A DNA stretch of 64,000 nucleotides from Nodularia sp034931045 (GCF_034931045.1 NZ_JAYGHH010000014.1:35267-99266), one strand, 5' to 3'; shown: positions 51,708 to 60,463, counted from the stretch's first letter. Notes: generated by a model from the letters alone, not told the origin. A program made the numbers and translations.

Positions 51708-53885
51708 TTACTCTTGACACTGCCCACTTTTATCAGGTTGCTGAATATCTACCCTCACTTGTTTATTGTCATTACCACTAATGATTAGAATACGTTGGTT
51801 AACTAATTTAATATCAACACTATTATATTTTTGTGCAGCCGAACGGACTAATTTACCACTGATTTCAGAGCGTTTACCTGATGTTGTTAATGGCCACAGC
51901 ATGACCCGATTATCATCTCCACCACTAGCTAAATAACAACCATCATTACTAATAGATACCGAACGCACAGCTTGACCACCATGACCATTAGACCATCGGT
52001 CAATAACCTCACATTCTCCATTATTATTTGCCGCACATGATTCTGTATCCCATACAGTAATTTGCCCATTAGTATCAGACGTAACCAGCCGATTGGGTCG
52101 ATGTTCAGCACTATCTAAACTAGTAATATAATCATTTTGACTACCAGGAGGATTATATTTTATTGGTATTAAACTATCTTCCTCTCGGTTCCACATCACT
52201 AAATTATTGTACCGACCTCCAATTAATAAGTTTTGCCGTTGTTGCCCAATTAATGCTAAATCAGAAACAGCAAAATTAACTTGTTTTCTGAACAGAGGTT
52301 GATCAACGATAATATTTGATTGTCCACTGGTAGCACTACGTAAAAGTACATTATTTATATCCCACTGTAAAACCAAACCACTACCATGACCACTAAATAA
52401 AGAGCGTGAACTTTGGCTAAATTCTAAACCAAAAACCCGATCATCTTTATTGAGAATAAAAGTAGCTTTGGGTTTATTAGTACCACCAATCACATTCCAA
52501 ATTTGAATTTCTCCATTTTCTAAACCTGCTGCAACCACATCATTATCTACAGGTTTATAGCGCACAACACGTACAGATTTACCCGCATCCTTCGCCAATC
52601 TGATATCATGTTGATTGACTAGAGGATTGGTGAATCCAGGGACGTGCCATCGGATGATCCCTTGGTCTTGGGAACCACTAATAGCTTTGCCCCCAACGCC
52701 ATTAAATTGCACAGAATTAACAGCGCGTTGATGTCCGAAAAAAGGGCTATTAGGATTAAGCCATGACACAGCCCAGAGTAAAACTAGCAGTAAAATTAAT
52801 AATATTAACTGTAGCCACGGATGCAGAACCGGGTGAATTGTGAGTCTTAAAAATAGGTTTTCATTATTGACATTTACTCGCTGATCTGATACGACACCTT
52901 TAATTATAAATGATAGTTTTTCGGCTAAACCAAACCACCGCCGCCGCTTACTTACTAAGATTTCAAATTGCTCTGTATTCCCTGGTTTTATTTGAATTAC
53001 TTCTGGGACAATTTCCCAAAAACATTTTCTTTGTTCTTCCTCACCTTTTTTCATCTCAATGTGTACCTGCTGACTGAGATTACTAGCATTCCGACACTCA
53101 ACTAGATAAGTAGTAGAATTAGTTCGCCACTGAGGAAACCAACGGCGAGATGCAGGTATACGCTGCTTTTCGGGAATACATTTAAAATCCAGAAATCCCC
53201 CCGGTAACACCTTAATCAACCCTTGGGGGCTAGAGGATGGAAAGCTGTTGTTATGGGTAGCTTCAATAGTAAAAGGATATATTTTGCGCTCAACTCGGTC
53301 AGGAACTGGTAGTTGACATAAAAAGGATGTTTCTGCTTGTTGTCCCGCCGCAATTTGCAGTAGTCGTTCATGACCATCAAGTAGCCACTGCGTTTCCACT
53401 CCACAAAACCGGAGAGAAACATGAGTAGAAATTTGACTAGAATTAATTACCCGAACTGGGATTTCAATTAATGTTTCTGGTTGAGCTGAAAATTCTCGGA
53501 TGGGTAGATCAACAGTCATGGGTACAGAAGCTGTCCCCGGTTCTACAATCAGACGCAAAATTTTTCTATCTTCCCCCAATTCTAAGGAGAATATCCGGAC
53601 TATAATATTCATTTTGCCGACAAACCCAGGAATAGGGGTATCGGTAATCGTTACGTGAAACTTTGTAATGTCTCCAGGTGGTTTTTTGGCACTAACTGCC
53701 GGTGAAATATCATACCAATTCGCGTGCAGATCCGAGCTACTACCTGCGGCAATAATTTGCAATTCAAAAGAAGCAAATTGATTACTTTCATTAACAACAC
53801 TGACTTCAAAAGATGCTGGTGAAGCACCTGGTGTTAATTCAAGGATTTTGGTAGAAATATGTGTATTAATTAGTGAAACTGCCAT
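51708..53885 (-). CDS. Ig-like / single-TM / WD40 protein, linked to the injection-system genes
   Basis: A 725-residue protein. Residues about 10-340 are beta-sandwich Ig-like modules (NESNQFASFELQIIAAG, EFSAQPETLIEIPVRVINSS, VIQIKPGNTEQFEILVSKRR). A strong TM helix lies at about 352-372 (LQLILLILLLVLLWAVSWL). Residues about 378-725 form a WD40 propeller with at least six blades (HQRAVNSVQFNGVGGKAISG, SQDQGIIRWHV, LENGEIQIWNV, DTNGQITVWDTE, GGDDNRVMLWPL). The layout, sugar-like Ig part on one side of the membrane and a propeller on the other, suits a membrane scaffold or sensor. It lies between the DUF4159 and winged-helix/Ig genes. Function inferred only. Confidence 0.8.
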   Translation of the reverse strand: MAVSLINTHISTKILELTPGASPASFEVSVVNESNQFASFELQIIAAGSSSDLHANWYDISPAVSAKKPPGDITKFHVTITDTPIPGFVGKMNIIVRIFSLELGEDRKILRLIVEPGTASVPMTVDLPIREFSAQPETLIEIPVRVINSSQISTHVSLRFCGVETQWLLDGHERLLQIAAGQQAETSFLCQLPVPDRVERKIYPFTIEATHNNSFPSSSPQGLIKVLPGGFLDFKCIPEKQRIPASRRWFPQWRTNSTTYLVECRNASNLSQQVHIEMKKGEEEQRKCFWEIVPEVIQIKPGNTEQFEILVSKRRRWFGLAEKLSFIIKGVVSDQRVNVNNENLFLRLTIHPVLHPWLQLILLILLLVLLWAVSWLNPNSPFFGHQRAVNSVQFNGVGGKAISGSQDQGIIRWHVPGFTNPLVNQHDIRLAKDAGKSVRVVRYKPVDNDVVAAGLENGEIQIWNVIGGTNKPKATFILNKDDRVFGLEFSQSSRSLFSGHGSGLVLQWDINNVLLRSATSGQSNIIVDQPLFRKQVNFAVSDLALIGQQRQNLLIGGRYNNLVMWNREEDSLIPIKYNPPGSQNDYITSLDSAEHRPNRLVTSDTNGQITVWDTESCAANNNGECEVIDRWSNGHGGQAVRSVSISNDGCYLASGGDDNRVMLWPLTTSGKRSEISGKLVRSAAQKYNSVDIKLVNQRILIISGNDNKQVRVDIQQPDKSGQCQE

Positions 53886-53917
53886 AGGGGAGTAGGGAGT
53901 GAGAAAGTTTGCTATTG

Positions 53918-55180
53918 TTATAGTCTGTTAAAGATGTTTGTTAATGCGTCAGGTTTATCTGGTGTATTTGCTTTTGGTGGAGTGACGATAGTTTGTTGTT
54001 GTAAGTGAGTCATGTATCGTCTAGCCCAGGCAAAATGCAAAATATTAATTCCTAATTCCTGTGCAGTGCGAATTGTTTCGCGTGGTAAAGTCAGCTTTTC
54101 ATCTAATCCCCAAGCAGCTGATAATTCGCCAATAACTAAGACAATACCGCCGGCAATTAAGATTTGCATCGGCTTTTGGCTCAGAGTGGGGAAGGCTGCA
54201 AATAAAAAAGGTTTTGTTCGCATGGGGTGATTGCGGTCTAATCTTCGCATATCCTCTAAAGGAGTGTTTAATTGTTCCGTAAGTTCCAAAATGCTATCGA
54301 GTCTGTCTATAGCATCAGTAGGGGATTCTATCAGCAGCACTCCGCCGGTATCTAAATAGCTTTTGAGGTTAGTTAATTCTTGGCTATTGAGGGTTATTGG
54401 TTGATTACCTGTAGTAAATAACAAGTCATAGGCGATCGCACTGGTAGGATCTTGGAGGGGAAAAGCTAGGCGATCAATTTGTTCATCTCCCTGTAAAGTG
54501 CTGGTAAGATGGGCTGTGGATTGCAATAAGTAAGAAAGATTGGCAAAACTGTGAGGATTTTCTGGCTGAGTAGTTACTAGATGAGCAACACGGACAAGAT
54601 GACTAGGACGCGATCGCGCTATTCTTCTATAGCGGAAGTCCAAACTATTTAAATCTGGATAAAAGACATTTTGCGGATTTTTGAGATTGACTAATCCCGG
54701 TTGTAATAAAATCCGGCACAATTCCACTTCTAACGCTTCTGGTGGCGTTGTATTTTCATCAATCCGAAAAGTTTCAGCTTCAAATTCTTTTACTTGTTGG
54801 CGTTGTAAAGCTTCCGGGTCTACATAACTCAAGACTATGTAGATCAAGCGGGGTTGTTCTCCCCGAATATCAGCCGCTACATAAAAGTCTATAGGTTGAG
54901 AAACAATAATGGGATTACCAACTAAATCAATAGCGATTCCTGGGCTAATCTGCAACCATCGCTGATCGTTATATTGTGAGGGAACATTTTTAGGTGCAGG
55001 AATCAAACTCACACCCAAACCGCAAACAATTCCTGGTTGGTTAAGTGACTGATAATGAATATTTTGGCGCTGACGATGGTATTCATGCGATCGCTGCCAA
55101 CGTTCAGCATTAACCAACAATCCATCTTGAATTTGTAAACGTTCTAAAGGTTGGATTTGAGGTGGGGGAAACATAGGCAT
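53918..55180 (-). CDS. DUF4159-type protein, probably baseplate-associated
   Basis: A 420-residue protein. The N-terminal part (PLERLQIQDGLLVNAERWQR, GLGVSLIPAPKNV, ISPGIAIDLVGNPIIVSQPI) resembles a wedge- or fibre-type beta domain. The later part (IAYDLLFTTGNQPITLNSQE, LTNLKSYLDTGGVLLIESPT) matches DUF4159, a glutamine-amidotransferase-like fold. No catalytic triad is obvious. It lies 166 bases downstream of tail protein I in the same orientation, after a heptamer tract, and is part of the injection-system run. The C-terminus is Pro/Lys-rich. The role is inferred from position. Confidence 0.75.
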   Translation of the reverse strand: MPMFPPPQIQPLERLQIQDGLLVNAERWQRSHEYHRQRQNIHYQSLNQPGIVCGLGVSLIPAPKNVPSQYNDQRWLQISPGIAIDLVGNPIIVSQPIDFYVAADIRGEQPRLIYIVLSYVDPEALQRQQVKEFEAETFRIDENTTPPEALEVELCRILLQPGLVNLKNPQNVFYPDLNSLDFRYRRIARSRPSHLVRVAHLVTTQPENPHSFANLSYLLQSTAHLTSTLQGDEQIDRLAFPLQDPTSAIAYDLLFTTGNQPITLNSQELTNLKSYLDTGGVLLIESPTDAIDRLDSILELTEQLNTPLEDMRRLDRNHPMRTKPFLFAAFPTLSQKPMQILIAGGIVLVIGELSAAWGLDEKLTLPRETIRTAQELGINILHFAWARRYMTHLQQQTIVTPPKANTPDKPDALTNIFNRL

Positions 55181-55225
55181 TCTCTTAGGAATTGGTATTT
55201 GGTGATTAGTGATTGAAAACTGGGA

Positions 55226-55355
55226 ACTTCTTACTCCTTACTTCTTACTCCTTACTCCTTACTCCTTACTCCTTACTTCTTACTCCTTACTCCTTACTCC
55301 TTACTCCTTACTTCTTACTCCTTACTCAGCACTCAGCACTCAGCACTCAGCACTC
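55226..55355. repeat. Heptamer tract, (ACTCCTT/ACTTCTT)n then (ACTCAGC)4
   Basis: About 13 units of CTTACTC/CTTACTT followed by four ACTCAGC units. The right end supplies the last residues and the TGA stop of the tail protein I gene, which lies inside GAGTGCTGAGTGCTGAG on the minus strand. Confidence 0.9.
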
Positions 55356-56399
55356 AATATAAAGTTCGTATGTGCAGAAGGCGGGTTTTTGTTGTTCAAT
55401 GATATGACGTACCAATTCTTCATTTACTTGACCTGGGATATCTGGACGTAAGCGGACAATAAAATGATATGGACGACCACCACCGAGCATGGCATCTTGT
55501 CCTAGATGTGTTTTACCTAGAACGAAACCTTGACCGAGGATTTCTTCAATACAAATATGTTTATCTGTTTCTCTAATTATCTGATCATCTAAAGGCAAAT
55601 CTGTATAAAGATGTATATATAAACGTAAACCTTTACGTGTTCCCCTCCAGCGATAAAGTTCAATAGCCGAGCGAATTAGATAACGTTGTCGCTCCACAGT
55701 CCAACGGCTATCTACTGGCCAAGCTACCCAGTGAGCCAGAAAAGGTAATAGTGCTTGTGGTGCAGTCATTGGGTCTAGGTAAGCCCAAAACGTGTCCATT
55801 GTTTGGACTGCGGGTTCAAAAGCCTGCTCAAAGATTTTTAAGAAGCGACCAATAAAATCTACTTCTCGATAAAGTACAGGTAAAAAATCTAAATATAAAC
55901 TGCGGGGACGGATATATAAATTTATACCTGCTGTTTCAACTAGTTGTCTGCCTATATCTTCTTCTGTGTAATAAACATAAATCAGACCGTGATAATCCAG
56001 AACCAAAGATTCCCCTAATCCCAAAGATGCTTGATTTTCAAAAAAATCTGCGGGAATTTGGAAGTATAGCACAGCATCCATGCGCGATCGCGGAGCTAAA
56101 TCATAGCCTTCCATACCGATACGACACCATTCTGAGGGAAAGTTGCCCTCAATTTGAACATTTAAGCGCAGATTCCGACTGCCTAAATTTTCCAGTTGCA
56201 AAACAATTTCGCTGGGTTCCTGGGGATAAATCACGACATCACAACCAGCCCGTGTTGATTGTGATGTACTAATTGCTGATTGTTGTGTACTGAGTGCTGT
56301 TGCCTGAATATCCGTCGCACCTTTACCTATCGCTGATGGCTGAATCGCATCGAGCAACTGCATGGAAGTAAGTTGGAGGTGCAGAACTTGACTAGTCAT
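55347..56399 (-). CDS. Tail protein I-like baseplate component (Afp12-like)
   Basis: A 350-residue protein. Residues about 50-170 are a beta-rich N-terminal domain (DVVIYPQEPSEIVLQLENLG). Residues about 178-260 match phage tail protein I / Afp12: YLDFLPVLYREVDFIGRFL, FEQAFEPAVQTMDTFWAYLD, LPFLAHWVAWPVDSRWTVER and LYRWRGTRKGLRLYI. This is the wedge component next to baseplate J in contractile injection systems. Residues about 33-48 (ALSTQQSAISTSQST) are encoded by degenerate heptamer repeat, so an insertion was absorbed into the coding sequence. The start ATG overlaps the stop of the upstream four-helix-bundle gene (ATGACTAG, 56392-56399). The stop codon lies within another heptamer tract. Confidence 0.87.
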   Translation of the reverse strand: MTSQVLHLQLTSMQLLDAIQPSAIGKGATDIQATALSTQQSAISTSQSTRAGCDVVIYPQEPSEIVLQLENLGSRNLRLNVQIEGNFPSEWCRIGMEGYDLAPRSRMDAVLYFQIPADFFENQASLGLGESLVLDYHGLIYVYYTEEDIGRQLVETAGINLYIRPRSLYLDFLPVLYREVDFIGRFLKIFEQAFEPAVQTMDTFWAYLDPMTAPQALLPFLAHWVAWPVDSRWTVERQRYLIRSAIELYRWRGTRKGLRLYIHLYTDLPLDDQIIRETDKHICIEEILGQGFVLGKTHLGQDAMLGGGRPYHFIVRLRPDIPGQVNEELVRHIIEQQKPAFCTYELYIEC

Positions 56400-56835
56400 A
56401 GGAGTGCTGAGTGCTGAGTGGGGAGTGCTGAGTGGGAAGTGCTGTTACAGCGTTTCTGTTTCTGTCAAGAGAAGCGCGAAGTCCCCCGATAATTCTGCCA
56501 ACTTCTTCTGCTTGATTGAAAATTTGCTGGAATTCACTTTGTTGAATATAGTTTACATCTAAGGCTACGTAAAGTTGAGAACGTAGTTCAGCACAAGAGG
56601 CTTTGGCAATTGAAAGAAACTGATGAAATTCACCTGGTCTGTTACGCTCAAAGCCTTCAGCAATATTAGACATTACGGATACAGAAGCTCTTTGCATTTG
56701 TCCAGAAAGCCCAAAGTCTTTCTTCAATTTTTCTTGTTGGGTAATTTGATAAATTAACTGAGTTAAAATTCTAGCCTTTTGCCAAGCAATTAAATCTTCA
56801 AATCGCCCTACTTTAGTCAATTGACTCACCTCCAT
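56392..56835 (-). CDS. Four-helix-bundle protein (S23/Avd-like)
   Basis: A 147-residue protein of the S23 intervening-sequence / Avd-like four-helix-bundle family: RFEDLIAWQKARILTQLIYQ, FGLSGQMQRASVSVMSNIAE, GFERNRPGEFHQFLSIAKAS, CAELRSQLYVALDVNYIQQS. The C-terminus (ALPTQHSPLSTQHSYD) is translated heptamer repeat. The family occurs in 23S rRNA intervening sequences, beside diversity-generating retroelements and as solo genes in cyanobacteria. No reverse transcriptase is in this window. It sits between baseplate J and tail protein I, flanked by heptamer tracts, and its stop overlaps the next start. It therefore looks like an insertion that joined the operon. Confidence 0.85.
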   Translation of the reverse strand: MEVSQLTKVGRFEDLIAWQKARILTQLIYQITQQEKLKKDFGLSGQMQRASVSVMSNIAEGFERNRPGEFHQFLSIAKASCAELRSQLYVALDVNYIQQSEFQQIFNQAEEVGRIIGGLRASLDRNRNAVTALPTQHSPLSTQHSYD

Positions 56836-56853
56836 AACTAAAAGTATTTTTTA

Positions 56854-57096
56854 AAGTGCTGAGTGCAGAAAGTGCTGAGTATAAAGCCAGTTGCTTTAAG
56901 GCTTTGAGCTATCAATACTGTTCTCACTCTTATGAAAACCCCCATAACTTACCTTTGTCATTCCTTACTCCGTACTTCTTACTCTTTACTTCTTACCCCG
57001 TACTCTCTACTTCTTACTTTTTACTTCTTACCCCGTACTCTCTACTCCGTACTCTTTACTTCTTACTCAGCACTCAGCACTCAGCACTCAGCACTT
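56854..57096. repeat. Heptamer-rich spacer upstream of the four-helix-bundle gene
   Basis: Short (AGTGCTG)n units at 56854-56884 precede about 75 bases of unique sequence. A tract of about 17 CTTACTC/CGTACTC/CTTACTT heptamers ending in four ACTCAGC units follows at 56961-57096, reaching the stop codon of the baseplate J gene. No RNA gene is seen. Confidence 0.85.
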
Positions 57097-59286
57097 TTAT
57101 ATAAGATTAACAACATGACCCGAACGTAGGCGAGGATCGTTCCATGAACAAATGAGTCCGAGAGAACCCGGATCAATAACTTGATTTTGAGGTAATATTC
57201 TCACCCAGTTTTGTCCGGTATATCGTAATTCAAATAACTGTACTACACCCAGATAACGCACTCCTGAAAATTGCTGAAATAAATTGACAATATCGGAAGG
57301 ATAAACAGGACGGCCAAAAGGCCAGCCTTTGCTGTCATTTCCACCAGTAATGGGGTTGAGAAAGCGGTAGAGGGCAATTCGCAATTGTCTGAGAATGTCT
57401 TGTTGGGCTGTAGGGTTGTTGTATTCTGGCTCTAGTGCTACTTCTGTTTGCACGGCTACACCGACATATTCGGGTGCTTGCAGCTTTACTTGTACTCCTA
57501 ATAATCTTCTTTCGTCTAAATAAGCAAGAATTTGATGGCGTAATTGGGGATTAAGCGCCCATACTTCTGGCCCCATACCTTCACCACGTGCGATCGCATC
57601 AGTATTGGCATTGGGTACAACTAATAATCGAACTATGCCAGCATCTGCCTTAGATGTGGCTTGTAAACAGCGAACACGGTTAACTGCCCCACTTCCAGCC
57701 TGTAGAGTCAGAACTTCAAAGTCTTCTGGGGTGACGGCGCGATCGCGGGTACGAAGCATAGCCGGAACTCTAATTACTGCATCTTCTAATGATTCAGCAT
57801 CAGATCCGTGGACGGCTGAGGTATGGTTCACTAATCCAGCAACATAGGGAACAGCAGTTTTTGCGACTGTAATTGTCCCTTTCTGCACATTGCCTTTACG
57901 TCCGCCACCTGTGCGGTACGCAACCATGCGAATCACCGAACCTCGCTGTGGTACAGCACCATATTGACGCTCTAACTCATTCATGAGTGCCGGATTTTGT
58001 AACAGACTCGGCTGTATTCCTGTTTGGACAAATTCCCGTCTTTGAGTTTGCTGTTGCAGTTGAGCCGGTTCCCGAATCAGTGGACCAAACTGCACTGTTC
58101 CTGTACGCGAATCAATGGTATAGTGAAAATCTTGGGAGCCAGAATTCGCAAAATCGTTAACTTCTTGCCATCTTTGGGGAATTCCTCCCGGTGGTGCAAT
58201 CAGCAAATATTCATCTTCTCGACGAGTCAATACAGGAACTCCCTGCAATTGAAAAGTTTGTCCCGGTGTACCGTCGCTTTCGCCGACAATTTCATTGCGT
58301 ACAAACTCGCTTTGACTAGCACCAACAGTACCACCAATGGCTCTGATAGATAAACCTACCATCCGGGGAGAACTGCTATATCCTGGTTGATTGGGTTGTG
58401 GTGAGTTGAGAGTGCAACGTAACCAGCGTCCTCGGAATGCAGTAAAAGTAGTTACTGGCCAAGATTGGGGCAAATGTAGCACTACATCTGCACCTTGGAG
58501 GGGGTTGATACCTTGAGCAGCTAATTCACTAAAGCTGAAACCTTTGGTACTGTCGTCAGATTCTTGCAGCAGCACTGAAACCCATTCCAGACCATTCCAA
58601 GCTTCCCAGCGCCGGGGGGGAACATCGGGATTAATACCTGTACTGGTGGCGGATTCTCCTTTAATTTGCAGTGCTAAAACATTACCTTCACACTGACATT
58701 GTTCATCAATAACTATGTAAAAGCTATTTCCCGGTTGGGGTTGTTCATCAAAGAATGCTAATTCCCTGCCGTACCAATCGCCATCAGAGCGCATACTCCA
58801 GAAATTTGTCAAGCGATCGCATAAGATTTCTGGTGTTTTATCTGTAGTGGGAGAAGTGAGAAAGTGGCGAATTTGGGGTTTATCAATCACCAAAGGACGA
58901 TCTGTAGTGAAGGCGATCGCTTCTTCATTTTCAGTTCTGAGTGTTGCTAGTTCCACCCCCACAGGTATCGTGTAGCTATGAGGTAAAGCCGCACTCAAAT
59001 AAAAAGTAATATCTACCACTGCGGGATTCGGTGCTTGTAACCGTATCCCCAACATCTCCAAAAAGGTAATATAATTCCGCTTCGGAACTTGGTTAAACCG
59101 TAACAGCATTTGGTCAGTTAACCAAGCAAATAGCTCGATGAGTGTGATCCCCGGATCGCTAGGGTTATAATTTGTCCATTCAGGACAGTAGCGGGGAATC
59201 CTGAGAATACACTCCTCTACTAAATCTTTGAAAGTGCGATCATCTAGATCAGGCTTTGGTAATTTCGGTAAAAAATCAAATTCCAC
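57097..59286 (-). CDS. Baseplate J-like protein (gp47/Afp11-like)
   Basis: About 729 residues from the GTG at 59284-59286. The frame extends upstream as far as 59469, but those 61 codons are translated heptamer repeats (YSILNTQ-type peptides). Relatives as I recall them start at VEFDFLPKLPKPDLDDRTF, so the later start is preferred. The typical opening FKDLVEECILRIPRYCPEWT and NPSDPGITLIELFAWLTDQM is followed by the J core (QYGAVPQRGSVIRMVAYRTG, LRTRDRAVTPEDFEVLTLQA) and the C-terminal end LYRFLNPITGGNDSKGWPFG. It forms the baseplate wedge ring around the spike. It lies after gp25 and before tail protein I, as expected. Confidence 0.9.
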   Translation of the reverse strand: MEFDFLPKLPKPDLDDRTFKDLVEECILRIPRYCPEWTNYNPSDPGITLIELFAWLTDQMLLRFNQVPKRNYITFLEMLGIRLQAPNPAVVDITFYLSAALPHSYTIPVGVELATLRTENEEAIAFTTDRPLVIDKPQIRHFLTSPTTDKTPEILCDRLTNFWSMRSDGDWYGRELAFFDEQPQPGNSFYIVIDEQCQCEGNVLALQIKGESATSTGINPDVPPRRWEAWNGLEWVSVLLQESDDSTKGFSFSELAAQGINPLQGADVVLHLPQSWPVTTFTAFRGRWLRCTLNSPQPNQPGYSSSPRMVGLSIRAIGGTVGASQSEFVRNEIVGESDGTPGQTFQLQGVPVLTRREDEYLLIAPPGGIPQRWQEVNDFANSGSQDFHYTIDSRTGTVQFGPLIREPAQLQQQTQRREFVQTGIQPSLLQNPALMNELERQYGAVPQRGSVIRMVAYRTGGGRKGNVQKGTITVAKTAVPYVAGLVNHTSAVHGSDAESLEDAVIRVPAMLRTRDRAVTPEDFEVLTLQAGSGAVNRVRCLQATSKADAGIVRLLVVPNANTDAIARGEGMGPEVWALNPQLRHQILAYLDERRLLGVQVKLQAPEYVGVAVQTEVALEPEYNNPTAQQDILRQLRIALYRFLNPITGGNDSKGWPFGRPVYPSDIVNLFQQFSGVRYLGVVQLFELRYTGQNWVRILPQNQVIDPGSLGLICSWNDPRLRSGHVVNLI

Positions 59287-59296
59287 GGTTTTAATA

Positions 59297-59533
59297 AGTG
59301 CTGAGTGCTGAGTGCTGAGTGCTGAGTAAGAAGTAAAGAGTATTGAGTACGGAGTATTGAGTATTGAGTATTGAGTATTGAGTACGGAGTATTGAGTATT
59401 GAGTATTGAGTAAACTAGAAAGTACTCAGTAAGTTCTGACTTAATAAATACTCTGCCCCTGGTGGGCAATCTTTTTACTCAGCACTCAGCACTCAGCACT
59501 CAGCACTTTCCTCAGCACTTTCCTCAGCACTCA
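59297..59533. repeat. Two heptamer tracts before and at the end of gp25
   Basis: 59297-59412: five AGTGCTG then about ten GAGTATT units with GAGTACG variants. 59477-59533: (ACTCAGC)4-5 with CTTTCCT interruptions, running up to the gp25 stop codon. Their presence produces a false N-terminal extension of baseplate J. Confidence 0.9.
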
Positions 59534-59956
59534 TCATTCTTCTCGTTCTATACCGTTGAGATAAAAAGGAAAAACTAAACTTCTCGATTCGTGAGTAGCT
59601 TTAGGGTGATACTCAATGAGAATATCTACCCGACCTCTAAGCGGGTCAGGATCTGCACGCACTGCATCTACAGTAATGCGCGGTTCCCACATTTCCAAAG
59701 CTTCTTGGATATATAGGCGCAACAGTAATAGAGTTTGAGTGTTCATCGGCGCAAAAGTCAACTCAGACAACCTTGAACCAAAATTAGGCCTATACACCCG
59801 CTCACCCAAATCTGTCCGCAGAATAAGGATAATCGATTCTTCAATATTCCGTTTTGTTGTACTCAGTTGCAGACTGCCTTGTACATTAACTCTGAGCGGA
59901 AAAGACCAACCTGTTCCCAGGTGGTCACTCTGCTGATTTTGATTGAGTTCTGCCAT
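59534..59956 (-). CDS. Baseplate wedge protein gp25-like (Afp9-like)
   Basis: A 140-residue gp25/W-family protein, which nucleates sheath assembly on the baseplate. The family core is clear: NIEESIILILRTDLGERVYR, PNFGSRLSELTFAPMNTQTL, LLLRLYIQEALEMWEPRITV. The basic-acidic EXR-type GERVYRPNFGS motif is the most conserved. Length is normal. A short orphan reading-frame fragment separates it from the PAAR gene. The last codons (EREE) precede a heptamer tract. Order here is spike, PAAR, gp25, whereas Afp has spike, gp25, PAAR. Confidence 0.92.
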   Translation of the reverse strand: MAELNQNQQSDHLGTGWSFPLRVNVQGSLQLSTTKRNIEESIILILRTDLGERVYRPNFGSRLSELTFAPMNTQTLLLLRLYIQEALEMWEPRITVDAVRADPDPLRGRVDILIEYHPKATHESRSLVFPFYLNGIEREE

Positions 59957-59962
59957 AGCAAG

Positions 59963-60055
59963 TTAAGTTCCACCAGCGATGTCTAGCAGTAAAACAATGA
60001 TTTTCTCAGCTACTTTACGCCCATCTGGAACACTAATACCATTCGCCAAAAGTCG
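59963..60055 (-). pseudogene. Orphan 28-30 residue coding fragment
   Basis: A frame ending at the TAA at 59963-59965 reads QARLLANGISVPDGRKVAEK, then IIVLLLDIAGGT. It has an upstream in-frame stop at about 60065 and no ATG. A TTG at about 60043 could start a 27-residue peptide. It may be the end of a lost gene or a small protein. Confidence 0.25.
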
Positions 60056-60095
60056 AGCTTGGATCTAAATCTATTAAATTGAAAGAATTTTTATT

Positions 60096-60383
60096 TTAAC
60101 CACCAATTAACACAGTTGGCGCACCTACACCCACAACTGTAGTTAATGGTACACCTGTGACTGTATTCGCTCCAGCCACCTGAGAAGTTACCCGTGCTGC
60201 TGGTCGTCCACCAATAAAAACAGTGACAGAACCCATCACAATGCTTCCTGTCACCACTGGGCCTGCCACTAAATCTCCAACACAAGCAGCAGGTAATCCC
60301 ATAATCAGTACATTAGGCACTCCTGGAGCTGTAATTGGATCGCCTGTAACAGTTAAGTCAGTAAGTCGTGCGGCTGGAAACAT
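60096..60383 (-). CDS. PAAR-motif spike tip protein without histidine
   Basis: A 95-residue PAAR-like protein: PAARLTDLTVTGDPI near the start, GLPAACVGDLVAG in the middle and GRPAARVTSQVAG later, in the usual two-repeat conical layout. Canonical PAAR tips hold a zinc with three His and one Cys. This protein has no His at all and only one Cys (in AACVGD), so zinc binding of the usual kind is not possible. It still should cap the VgrG-like spike. Position directly after the spike gene supports the role (Afp10-like). Confidence 0.85.
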   Translation of the reverse strand: MFPAARLTDLTVTGDPITAPGVPNVLIMGLPAACVGDLVAGPVVTGSIVMGSVTVFIGGRPAARVTSQVAGANTVTGVPLTTVVGVGAPTVLIGG

Positions 60384-60463
60384 AATAAAAGTGCTGATTT
60401 TTGAGTGAAAAAATTGAATTCTCTTTAATTAAATGATACCAATTATTGAACAATTATTGATAA

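Noticed and set aside
56392..56835. Diversity-generating retroelement accessory gene (avd)
   Set aside because: The fold fits, but there is no reverse transcriptase, template repeat or variable gene in the window.
55209..57129. Plus-strand frames of LLTPYSLL-type peptides in and near the injection-system cluster
   Set aside because: They are heptamer repeats read in frame, opposite to well-supported genes.
59287..59469. 61-codon N-terminal extension of baseplate J
   Set aside because: Almost entirely translated heptamer repeats; the family start motif begins at the GTG at 59286.
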